Source of the DNA: Phymorhynchus buccinoides
Taxonomy: Eukaryota; Mollusca; Gastropoda; Neogastropoda; Raphitomidae
DNA length: 64,000 bases
Reading direction: 5' to 3'
Assembly (NCBI GenBank): GCA_017654935.2
Contig: CM065684.1
Location: forward strand, 62,962,631 to 63,026,630
In this document: positions 53,679 to 64,000 of the stretch, piece by piece
Layout of the letters: the number at the start of each line of letters is the position of its first letter
Numbering within the stretch: the first letter of the stretch is position 1
The notes under the pieces: model-generated
Told to the model about the DNA's origin: nothing
What the model saw: the letters and a program-made list of their open reading frames with translations, nothing else
Database searches by the model: none
Position numbers and translations under genes: made by a program

Positions 53679-53851
53679 CAGTGGAGTTCTCTTAACACAA
53701 AAACTGGATAACATGAAATATTGGTTAACGCACAAAAATCTGTTTGAACGGACGAAACCCCTCTTTATTATTACAAATGCTTAACACAAATAATGGTTAA
53801 CGCAGAATAAAATCTTTGTCCCCTGAATTTTGCGCTAAGAGAACTGCACTG
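53679..53851. mobile_element. MITE with CAGTGSAGTTCTCTTA inverted ends
   Basis: Left CAGTGGAGTTCTCTTAACAC, right complement CAGTGCAGTTCTCTTAGCGC. 173 bp. TTAACAC/TTAACGCA modules recur inside. Non-coding. Confidence 0.75.
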
Positions 53852-54317
53852 CAGTCACATGTATGCGATAGACTGTCCAAAATGTGCACATACTTCATTC
53901 ATTTCACATCAACACTCTACAACGTCCAAACAAAACCGTACTCAGCATATCACAGCACTGCAAAGAGGTGACCAAAAAAGTTAGCATTGAAAATCGGTAG
54001 TGGGGGGGACAATTTGATTCAATGCACACGGCAACCTTTTGACCGATTTACCGAAACAGATCAGGACTGTTACCACCTCCATCCGAGCCCAAGCCAAAAA
54101 GCAAGTCACTGTTCACAGCACAGAAAAGCAGTATGGCTATAATCACTGTGAACGCCAAGCAGAAATACTACCTGACGTTGCAGCTTTGATCATGAAGCAA
54201 CACAAATACTACTAACAACAATGATGGCTGTAGAGCAATGCATCAAACAAAGGCAACAGATCCCCACACGTCCTTGTTCCAAAGCAGAACACACTCTAGA
54301 ATTGAACTCAAACACAC
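53852..54317. other. IFT43 intron, nothing else recognised
   Basis: No repeat family or exon seen. Confidence 0.45.
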
Positions 54318-54380
54318 AAGTCGTCCAGTTCTTTGTCAATATCGTCCACGGGATCCCAGGCCCCTCCTCCCCCATCAGAC
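54318..54380 (-). CDS. IFT43: IFT43 exon
   Basis: 63 nt, bounded on the minus strand by GTGCCTTTTCAG and GTGTGTTT. Frame: one base, then SDGGGGAWDPVDDIDKELDD, then TT, which with the T of the next exon codes for Phe, giving DDFERLRP across the junction. The phase fits both neighbours and the acidic DFxLRP-type junction fits the family. The donor GTGTGT is usable but not ideal. Confidence 0.82.
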
Positions 54381-54980
54381 CTGAAAAGGCACATAATCAT
54401 GACAGGTGCCAGACATGTACATGACTATGACAACACAATGTATCGCATGATCAGAGCTCACTCCTTGTTTGTTGGTCCCCCGAATCATCTGACCTGAAAT
54501 GCCACATAATCATGACAGGTGCCAGACATGTAGTGATGTACATGACTATGACAACACAATGTATCGCATAATCAGAGCTCACTCCTTGTTTGTTGGTCCC
54601 CCGAATCATCTGACCTGAAATGCCACATAATCATGACAGGTGCCAGACATGTAGTGATGTACATGACTATGACAACACAATGTATCGCATAATCAGAGCT
54701 CACTCCTTGTTTGTTGGTCCCCGGAATCATCTGACCTGAAATGTCACATAATTATGACAGGTGCCAGACATGTAGTGATGTACATGACTATGACAACACA
54801 ATGTATCGCATAATCAGAGCTCACTCCTTGTTTGTTGGTCCCCCGAATCATCAGACCTGAAATGTCACATAATTATGACAGGTGCCAGACATGTAGTGAT
54901 GTACATGGATATGACAACACAATGTATCGCATGATCAGAGCTCACTCCTTGTTTGTTGGTGCCCCGAATCATCAGACCTG
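54381..54980. repeat. 121-bp tandem array, about 5 units
   Basis: CCTGAAA...CACATAATCATGACAGG and GTGCCAGACATGTAG...ACTCCTTGTTTGTTGG recur with starts at about 54380, 54493, 54614, 54735, 54856 and 54977; the first interval is 113, the others 121. Each unit repeats the splice-acceptor-like edge of the adjacent IFT43 exon (minus-strand TTTCAGGTC(T/A)GATG). Confidence 0.95.
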
Positions 54981-56092
54981 AAAATGTCACAAACAATTCT
55001 CTGAGAACGCAACCCGACTTCACCGCTTGTGGGCAGGGACAATTTATTTCAATGAAATCTTCCTCATTCCTGAAAGTATATGTCAAAACCGGGCATTCTC
55101 ATCTGCATCTATTGGTAAGGTGTTTATGTGCACTGTCCGCGTGAACACTAGTGCCCCCCAAAGGTCTTAGATGATGATTCCCTGTTAACCAAGACATGGA
55201 TTGAAATTAAGGATGATACAAAAGAGAACCAGGTTTATAGTTAGTTCATAATACCCAAACAAAGCTGTAAAAGTCATTGTCAAAGTCAGTCACTCACTAG
55301 TCAATCAGTTGCTTTGACAGTCATCGGCATAACAATTAACATAATAAAATATGCAATCTTGATTAAGTACTTCTGCTCCGACTATAATATAAAAAATCTA
55401 TTTGGTATCACTAGCGCCACTTAATCAGTTAGTGTCCACATTACAACTTCCAACTTAAAAATGATCTCTCTCTCTTACGCACACACACACACAAACACCT
55501 AAAACATAACTGAAAGTGGAAAACATAACTGAAAGTGGAAAAAACAAACAGAAAAAAACATCAACAAAACTTTGTTAACTAAACATCACCACAATCAAAA
55601 TAGTCATTCAATAATTGAAACAGTTAAGAAAGATTAACTGAAAACTTAACATAAGCGTACACACAGAGAAATAAGGATATAAAAATATAAGAATAATCAA
55701 AATCCAAGGATTATGAAAGTAAGCTGAAAACACAAGTTAAACACACAAAAATAAGATGTTAAGAATGAATGATTGAAGAGTCCAGTTAAAACATAAAGAA
55801 ACAGATTGCTAAAGAGCTGCATACACAGACACAGATAGCATTCTTGCATGTACATGCACACACACGGACAAAGAAATGGGCACACAATGCACACACACAC
55901 ACACACACACCTGCACAAATATCTGTAGTATCCAATTTTTGTAAACTAAGCCTACATTAGTACAGTCACACTTTTATTTTAAGACTTGCAAAAAAACAGG
56001 GAAAATCAGTCTTAAATTGGAGGGGGTCGTATTCATATTGGGGGTCATTTTTGTAGCTAGATAGAACACCCACGCCAAAAAACCCACAAGTC
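54981..56092. other. IFT43 intron, no supported feature
   Basis: A minus-strand TATACTTTCAG at 55072-55082 precedes an open stretch, but no domain or donor supports an exon. CA microsatellites lie at 55478-55491 and 55890-55910. A diverged GTCTTAAATTGGAGGGGGTC near 56010 resembles the 51-bp array unit. Confidence 0.4.
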
Positions 56093-56096
56093 TTAA

Positions 56097-56333
56097 CCCT
56101 TTCACGCCAGCCATTTTTCAGCTAAAACTTTCCATTAAACTTACCCGGGTAGAGAAAAGATGATGTCTGCATTCTTGGGGATTCCTTTGTGACTTGCATC
56201 AAATAGGGTCTAACCTTACCTCCCAAACTTAAGAACATAAGGTCACTGGATAACATATCCTTATTTGATGCCTTTTAGTGACATGGGTGTTAAATCATTG
56301 TGGTGCCAAGAGGCGACAGTGGCCATGAAAGGG
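56097..56333. mobile_element. piggyBac-like MITE (TTAA target)
   Basis: TTAA at 56093-56096 and 56334-56337. Ends CCCTTTCACGCCAGCC and GGCCATGAAAGGG are inverted with mismatches. 237 bp, non-coding. A 51-bp array begins about 10 bp from its right end. Confidence 0.8.
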
Positions 56334-56342
56334 TTAAATTAA

Positions 56343-57110
56343 GGAGAGGAGGTCTTTAACAAATGGTCTTATAATAGGGGGTTGACTGTAATAGGAGAGG
56401 AGGTCTTTAACAAATGGTCTTATAATAGGGGGTTGACTGTAATAGGAGAGGAGGTCTTTAACAAATGGTCTTATAATAGGGGGTTGACTGTAATAGGAGA
56501 GGAGGTCTTTAACAAATGGTCTTATAATAGGGGGTTGACTGTAATAGGAGAGGAGGTCTTTAACAAATGGTCTTATAATAGGGGGTTGACTGTAATAGGA
56601 GAGGAGGTCTTTAACAAATGGTCTTATAATAGGGGGTTGACTGTAATAGGAGAGGAGGTCTTTAACAAATGGTCTTATAATAGGGGGTTGACTGTAATAG
56701 GAGAGGAGGTCTTTAACAAATGGTCTTATAATAGGGGGTTGACTGTAATAGGAGAGGAGGTCTTTAACAAATGGTCTTATAATAGGGGGTTGACTGTAAT
56801 AGGAGAGGAGGTCTTTAACAAATGGTCTTATAATAGGGGGTTGACTGTAATAGGAGAGGAGGTCTTTAACAAATGGTCTTATAATAGGGGGTTGACTGTA
56901 ATAGGAGAGGAGGTCTTTAACAAATGGTCTTATAATAGGGGGTTGACTGTAATAGGAGAGGAGGTCTTTAACAAATGGTCTTATAATAGGGGGTTGACTG
57001 TAATAGGAGAGGAGGTCTTTAACAAATGGTCTTATAATAGGGGGTTGACTGTAATAGGAGAGGAGGTCTTTAACAAATGGTCTTATAATAGGGGGTTGAC
57101 TGTAATAGTA
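56343..57110. repeat. 51-bp tandem array, about 15 nearly identical units
   Basis: The unit is GGAGAGGAGGTCTTTAACAA + ATGGTCTTATAATAGGGGGT + TGACTGTAATA. Copies look identical, pointing to very recent expansion. 51 is divisible by 3, so the array is open in one plus frame (56382-57254) as a 17-residue repeat. I do not consider it a protein. Confidence 0.97.
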
Positions 57111-57339
57111 AAGCTGACTGGAAACATACAGTTTTGGTGTTTATATCTGCAGCAGATACCGAAACTAGCAGTTAGGAAACAGCGGTTTATTGGCATAATT
57201 AAAATGAAAACACTAGCTCAACCAGCCATGCGGCAGCATTTTCGGGTCCAGTGACCTTGCAGGAACAAACGGACAAACACCCCTGAAACTAAAGTCTGAT
57301 CAGACAGTCTACACCTGCACTTTACAGTACCCCTGCGCC

Positions 57340-57560
57340 AGCGACGATCTCGTGCGGCAGCATTTTCGGCCCCAGTGACCTTGACCTTTGACCAACGACC
57401 TTCATTTTCGAATTTGGCCTAGATATCCTAATACCTGTCCGCATGCAAAATTTGAGCCTCCTACTGTCCTAGTCCTAGGTCCCTCCGTTCAAACGTTATT
57501 GTGTGAACATAGACACATTGATAGTCACATAGATAGTCACATACATAGGATCAGAACGCT
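57340..57560. repeat. Short dispersed-repeat-like segment with TGACCTTGACCTTTGACC
   Basis: It carries GCGGCAGCATTTTCGG, TGACCTTGACCTTTGACC, CGACCTTCATTTTCGAA and a run of ATAGTCACATAGATAGTCAC. It resembles REP-A in motif content but not in order. CGGCAGCATTTTCGGGTCCAGTGACC just upstream (57230) is a partial duplicate. Confidence 0.5.
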
Positions 57561-57569
57561 CTGAAACAT

Positions 57570-59295
<1,726 letters not shown>

Positions 59296-59555
59296 ACTAT
59301 GAAGATACAAATCACGCTGTGAAAACAGTTTCTAGTACATGTATTAGTATTACTACAGTGACAGGTTTCCGTAAAACAGTTAAAGTCGTAGTAGGAACAT
59401 TAGCTTCTAAGCCCTTTTTTTACTATGAAGATACAAATCACGCTGTGAAAACAGTTTCTAGTATTAGTATTACTACAGTGACAGGTCTTCCTAAAGGTCG
59501 TAGTAGGAGCATTAGCTTCTAAGTACTACGAAGATACAAATCATGATGTGAAAAC
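59296..59555. repeat. Two-fold tandem duplication, about 125 bp
   Basis: TACTATGAAGATACAAATCACG, TGAAAACAGTTTCTAGTA, ACTACAGTGACAGGT and CATTAGCTTCTAAG appear twice in order, with the start of a third unit at 59524. Confidence 0.9.
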
Positions 59556-59605
59556 TAAAGAAAAAAGACCAGTGAAGGGTTGTAGATTCCACACATTTTA
59601 CTTAC

Positions 59606-59644
59606 TCCTCCAATCCTTCAAAACCTTCTCCAAGCTGTCGAGTC
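59606..59644 (-). CDS. IFT43: IFT43 candidate 39-nt microexon
   Basis: Minus-strand GCTGGTTACAG precedes and GTAAGTAAA follows, both good splice signals. It adds exactly 13 codons (RTRQLGEGFEGLE-E in context) without changing phase between the exons at 62104-62180 and 54318-54380. The open frame and phase support it. The sequence is not obviously conserved, so it could be an alternative or false exon. Confidence 0.65.
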
Positions 59645-59742
59645 CTGTAACCAGCATGGTACGGCACACACAACGCACACATGTACAGGGATATTTATAC
59701 AATGTACAGAGCATGACAAGGCATACAGATATCCAGGGCATA

Positions 59743-61115
59743 CAGGGCTGGCCAAACCTTAAAACTTGACTGAAACATTTTACTCGCCCAAACAGATTTT
59801 CGCTAGCCCAAAGAAAACAACAACATAAATCCCTGAAAACACACACATACACACACACGCATGCGCACACACACACACAGACACACACGCATGCGTACAT
59901 ACACACACACACACGCCTGCGAGCACACGCACACACACACATACATGCACACACACACACAGAGCATGCGCACACACACACACATGCATGCACACACACA
60001 CACACAGACATGCGCACACACACACACAGACATGCATGCACACACACACACACAGACATGCGCACACACACACACAGACATGCATGCACACACACACACA
60101 GACATGCGCACACACACACACACAGACATGCATGCACACACACACACAGACATGCGCACACACACACACAGACATGCATGCACACACACACACAGACATG
60201 CGCACACACACACACAGACATGCATGCACACACACACACAGACATGCGCACACACACACACACACAGACATGCATGCACACACACACACAGACATGCGCA
60301 CACACACACACAGACATGCATGCACACACACACACACACAGACATGCGCACACACACACACAGACATGCATGCACACACACACACAGACATGCGCACACA
60401 CACACACACATGCATGCACACACACACACACATGCATGCACACACACACACACACATGCATGCACACACACACACAGACATGCATGCACACACACACACA
60501 TGCATGCACACACACACACAGACATACGCACACACACACACATGCATGCACACACACACACAGACATGCGCACACACACACACATGCATGCACACACACA
60601 CACAGACATGCATGCACACACACACACATGCATGCACACACACACACAGACATACGCACACACACACACATGCATGCACACACACACACAGACATGCGCA
60701 CACACACACAGACATGCGCACACACACAGGGAGAAGGAAGGAAACAAAGGAGAGGAAGCGAAAGTGAAAAAAACAAAGAGTGGGAAGAAAGAAAGAAAGA
60801 AAGAAAGGGGAGAAGAAAAGAGAAATGATAGGGGGAGAGAGAGAAGGGGGAGAAGGAGATTGAGGAGGCTACCTTTCCTTTCTTTTCAGTACCAGTGCTG
60901 GCATGTTGTTATCTTAGCAGACAGCTGCGCTTGCTTTGACAGTGGGTTGGGAAGAAGAGATTGTGTGGGGAGACTCAGTCAGTGGTAAAAACAACAGGGA
61001 CAAGCAGTACTGAAATTTACAGTTGCCCATCGGGCTAGCGACTTTTGAAATCTACTCGCCCACAGATTCTCATATTAGCCTTGGGCAACAGGGTTAGTAG
61101 TTTTGGCCAGCCCTG
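59743..61115. mobile_element. Non-autonomous DNA element with CAGGGCTGGCCAAA ends and CA/ATGC core
   Basis: CAGGGCTGGCCAAA at 59743-59756 is the reverse complement of the end TTTGGCCAGCCCTG (61102-61115). Subterminal GCTAGCCCAAAG/GGGCTAGCGAC and ACTCGCCCA occur at both ends. CAGGG...CCCTG termini are hAT-like, but no clean 8-bp duplication was found. The core is the minisatellite below plus a purine-rich stretch at 60725-60870. Confidence 0.75.
59840..60728. repeat. Compound CA minisatellite with GACATGCATGCAC modules
   Basis: CA runs of 10-18 bases separated alternately by AGACATGCATGC and AGACATGCGC. Paired units of about 40-44 bp recur some 20 times. All long frames here on either strand are repeat artefacts. 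Confidence 0.96.
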
Positions 61116-61206
61116 GTATATCAGACACAGACATACAACACAGCGAACACAAGTCCTTGTAACATAACACTAATCATATAGAGGGTATTGCTATGTGGAT
61201 AATGGC

Positions 61207-61426
61207 CCAGGGGCGGATTATGCTGTCGATAAAGGCAGGTTTCCAGCAGATTTTAAAAGATGTTTCATGTTATGAAAATTGGTCACGGAAGAAGGATACT
61301 CTGTGTGTCTGTGTCTGTCTGTGTGTGTGTGAGTGAGTGAGTTTTTGTTTGTTATTTTTGGCAGTCAAGGTCAAGGTGGGTGTTCCAGGCAACCAGGAAA
61401 CCCCCTCCCCCATAAGCCGCCCCTGG
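61207..61426. mobile_element. MITE with CCAGGGGCGG.TTATG ends
   Basis: CCAGGGGCGGATTATG on the left and CATAAGCCGCCCCTGG on the right are inverted with one mismatch over 16 bp. 220 bp with a GT microsatellite inside. CAGGGGCGG termini resemble hAT elements. No target duplication was found. Confidence 0.75.
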
Positions 61427-62103
61427 TGGGTAACTTTTCAGCAAATCTACTTTAAGACTTTAAGGAATTGGGCTCAAATACACAACAGCAAACACTATTC
61501 TCTGAGGCACATGCGCTATATTAACATTTTAAACACACATGAAGAAAATATGGTAAAAACACACACAAAAACTAAAATTTGATATATACATAATAATAAT
61601 AATAATAAGCCTGGCCTCTGATTATGATATGCAGAACTATGGGGCAGGCAGAGGGGAACAAAGGGGGAAATGGGCAAACATGCAGGGATGAGGAAAGGGA
61701 AAAGCTGTTGTATGAAGTTCAACACATTTTTAACAAATCGGCTTGCGGAAAACACTAATTATATTCTGGTTAAATTTATTTAAACATAAAGGAAAACACT
61801 CATAAAAGAAGGTACAGTTAATATAACAACACCACCTAAGCAAAATGAAAATCAGATACATTATAAAATATAGAGGAACAAGAATAAAAATCAGGCATAG
61901 CAAGGGCATAAATTGCTCAGTCATATATCCAATCCAAATGACAAAAAAAGCAAACTACATTGTAATTTTGACAACATGAATGTCACTGAATCGCAAAACT
62001 ACCACATAATAACAAATTTTGCACATCAACACATGTAAGATAGTGCTAATCAGCTTTGTACACAAACAGTTAAGACAGCCAGACAGACTGACACAAGTGT
62101 TAC
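61427..62103. other. IFT43 intron, nothing else recognised
   Basis: Only (AAT)n at about 61592-61608 stands out. Confidence 0.45.
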
Positions 62104-62180
62104 CGTGGTTTTCTGGTAGGAGCCTCTTCCCCCCACCCGGACACTGCTTTGTTGGGCCTGTCAGGGGGACCTCCTCCTGA
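62104..62180 (-). CDS. IFT43: IFT43 exon, most 5' one found
   Basis: 77 nt, bounded on the minus strand by GTTTTAACAG and GTAACA. It encodes SGGGPPDRPNKAVSGWGEEA, then PTRKP, then CG of a split Arg codon. A GGWxxE-type segment followed by basic residues occurs in the N-terminal third of IFT43. It starts in phase 0, so at least one further exon with the initiator ATG lies to the right. I found none in 62181-64000. Confidence 0.82.
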
Positions 62181-63035
62181 CTGTTAAAACACAACAAAAC
62201 CATTGTAAACACATTACGAACATAGTATGAACATAGGATGACAATATAACAATATAATGATCAATGTTTAAGGGGATATGCTGCGTTTATGACAAATGAT
62301 CAAGAGTTTTGTCATAGCATCTACACATACTTCTAAGGTCAAAACTGAAAAGAAAATACAGGATCACCGTGCTACTTTTCTTGTAATTCGTGGTCGAAAT
62401 GTGGGGGGTTGGACAATTTTCGGGTAAGATCAGGTCATACACTTAAGTTATTAAAAACTTTCAATTAATCTTGCCTGATACTGCAACCTACATAGCATCA
62501 GAATCTATGTCAAATGGTAAGGAAATGTAATTTAGGAAATTTAAGAAAATTGTTGCCGTATTGACACATATTTCCCTAAATTTTATTGTTCAAATGCCTG
62601 TAGAAAGAAACTCTAGTTTTTTGATAATAGATGAAATAATGTATATTCTCCATACTAAACACACAAAAACAGTATCTCACCCTGCTTTTTACTGAACACC
62701 ATACACATTTTCAACCCCACCCCTATTTTTCCACGGGACTCACGTCAAGAGTTAGATCCCTTAATACTTTTTTTGTTGACAGTTTTATGAGATTTGTTCT
62801 TTTAGTAACGCGGTTTTAGTAGTTACTAAGAAATTAATATGTTTAAAATAATCATTATATTCTAACAATGCAAAGATTTTAGCGATATACTTTTCACAAA
62901 CATAAATAAACTTGCATATTTTCAAAAAATGTCTTGCACCACTGGGAGTCCCCCATATTATGCTAGCACGATCAATCATAGAGAGAGTAGGCCAGTTCAT
63001 TCACAATTTCGTTCACTAATAATTATATATTACTA
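62181..63035. other. No feature recognised
   Basis: AT-rich sequence, presumably IFT43 intron 5' of the exon at 62104. I looked for the start exon and found no convincing candidate. Confidence 0.4.
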
Positions 63036-63039
63036 TTGT

Positions 63040-63470
63040 GGCGGTACCATAGCCGATGAGGTTTATCCGAGGCGTGGTTACCGCTACACATATCTATGTT
63101 GTTAAAAACTCGGGACTTTACTGGTGTTGCACTGCCTCCGGGCATTGCAGCCAGTATTGTTCCCACCATCTTTGTATTTACAAATGTCCCATATGTGTCT
63201 ATGACCGAGAGGACGTAAAACACCATTTTTCATTCTTCATTCACAATTTCGTAACATTTTGTGGTGGTACCATAGCCGATGAGGTTTATCCGAGGCGTGG
63301 TTACCGCTGCACATATCTATATTGTTAAAAACTTGGGACTTTACTGGTGTTGCACTGCCTCCGGGCATTGCAGCCAGTATTGTTCCCACCATCTTTGTAT
63401 TTACAAATGTCCCATATGTGTCTATGACCGAGATGACGTAAAACACCATTTTTCATTCATTCATTCATTC
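63040..63470 (-). repeat. Two tandem REP-B copies
   Basis: GGCGGTACCATAGCCGATGAGG and GGTGGTACCATAGCCGATGAGG start two units about 223 bp apart (63040 and 63262). Each continues with GGCGTGGTTACCGCTRCACA, CCTCCGGGCATTGCAGCC and CATATGTGTCTATGACCGAG. They differ at only a few bases, so one is a recent duplicate of the other. Opposite orientation to 6320-7160. Confidence 0.9.
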
Positions 63471-63610
63471 ACAATTTCGTCATTTCATTCTTACGTCATC
63501 TTATCCATACGTCATTCATTCATGAAACCACAGAGAGAGTATGCCATTTCATTCACAATTTCGTCATTTCATTCTTACGTCATCTTATCCATACGTCATT
63601 CATTCACTGA
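63463..63610. repeat. Two-fold repeat CATTTCATTCTTACGTCATC...
   Basis: ACAATTTCGTCATTTCATTC and TTACGTCATCTTATCCATAC with CATTCATTCA recur at about 63471-63522 and 63554-63605. CGTCAT motifs resemble CRE half-sites but this is probably just a local duplication. Confidence 0.85.
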
Positions 63611-63740
63611 AACCCTTTAGTAGTGTTTCTTACGACACAGTCAGCCACTAGGGGAAAATTAGCGCCACCTGTACGCCGCGTATCCCCTTAAACACACTAA
63701 TTGGGACGTCTTCCTCACTACCCAATAGAAAGAGACCACA

Positions 63741-64000
63741 CAGACAGACACACACACAAACATGCACACATACAGGACAGACACACACACAAACATGCAC
63801 ACATACAGGACAGACACACACACAAACATGCACACATACAGGACATACACACACACAAACATGCACACATACAGGACAGACACACACACAAACATGCACA
63901 CATACAGGACATACACACACACAAACATGCACACATACAGGACAGACACACACACAAACATGCACACATACAGGACAGACACACACACAAACATGCACAC
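63741..64000. repeat. About 31-bp minisatellite, 8 units, runs off the window
   Basis: The unit is GACAGACACACACACAAACA + TGCACACATACAG, period about 31-32 bp, with a GACAG/GACATAC alternation between units. Confidence 0.96.

Noticed and set aside
54865..55086. Possible additional IFT43 exon starting after TATACTTTCAG
   Set aside because: It has no donor in a suitable phase and its sequence shows no IFT43 similarity. The phase between the neighbouring exons is already satisfied without it.
56382..57254. 290-residue frame with a 17-residue repeat
   Set aside because: Artefact of the 51-bp tandem array. Copies are identical at DNA level, with no sign of protein-level selection.
59598..60988. 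Several 260-390-residue frames of His/Thr or Cys/Val repeats
   Set aside because: Translation of CA-rich minisatellite in all frames. The only coding part in this region is the 39-nt IFT43 microexon candidate.

Overview
This is a repeat-saturated stretch of animal nuclear DNA, most likely from a mollusc and probably a marine gastropod. The evidence is spliced introns, tRNA-headed SINEs, non-LTR, Ty3/Gypsy and DIRS retrotransposons, Tc1/hAT/piggyBac-type DNA elements and very long CA/GA microsatellites. The taxon is an inference from repeat style, not a proof. Nothing looks bacterial.

Two host genes can be supported. (1) A single-exon rhodopsin-class GPCR (12709-14289, +) with a very long third intracellular loop. 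A 35-codon stretch rich in N-glycosylation sequons precedes it in the same frame, separated only by a TGA. (2) IFT43, a subunit of the ciliary intraflagellar transport A complex, on the minus strand. Eight exons between 62180 and 36791 join in phase into 184 residues plus a stop. The first exon(s) lie beyond the right edge or were not found. Its introns carry almost everything in the right half of the window.

Layout. 1-5200: microsatellites and a large block of a dispersed family (called REP-A here) full of AGGTCA-type half-sites. 5300-7200: a hairpin element, two copies of a second family (REP-B), and an 8-bp-TSD element nested in one of them. 8100-10900: decayed non-LTR retrotransposon. 12.6-14.3 kb: GPCR. 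14.7-18 kb: SINEs, a pentanucleotide array and a hAT-like MITE. 18.4-23.3 kb: more REP-A with a nested insertion. 23.4-28.1 kb: a 66-bp satellite split by an internally deleted Ty3/Gypsy element with seemingly identical LTR segments. 28.7-34.4 kb: retroelement tails, MITEs, an intact Tc1-like transposon and a SINE. 36.8-62.2 kb: IFT43, with a structurally complete DIRS element (38861-45318) in its penultimate intron and four intronic tandem arrays (74, 57, 121 and 51 bp units). 63-64 kb: two REP-B copies and a minisatellite.

How it fits together: no operon or gene cluster is present. The window shows two ordinary animal genes in a matrix of transposable elements, several nested inside one another. 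At least four non-autonomous DNA elements carry a tandem array or telomere-like repeat between their inverted termini. Coordinates of repeats are read by eye and may be off by several bases.
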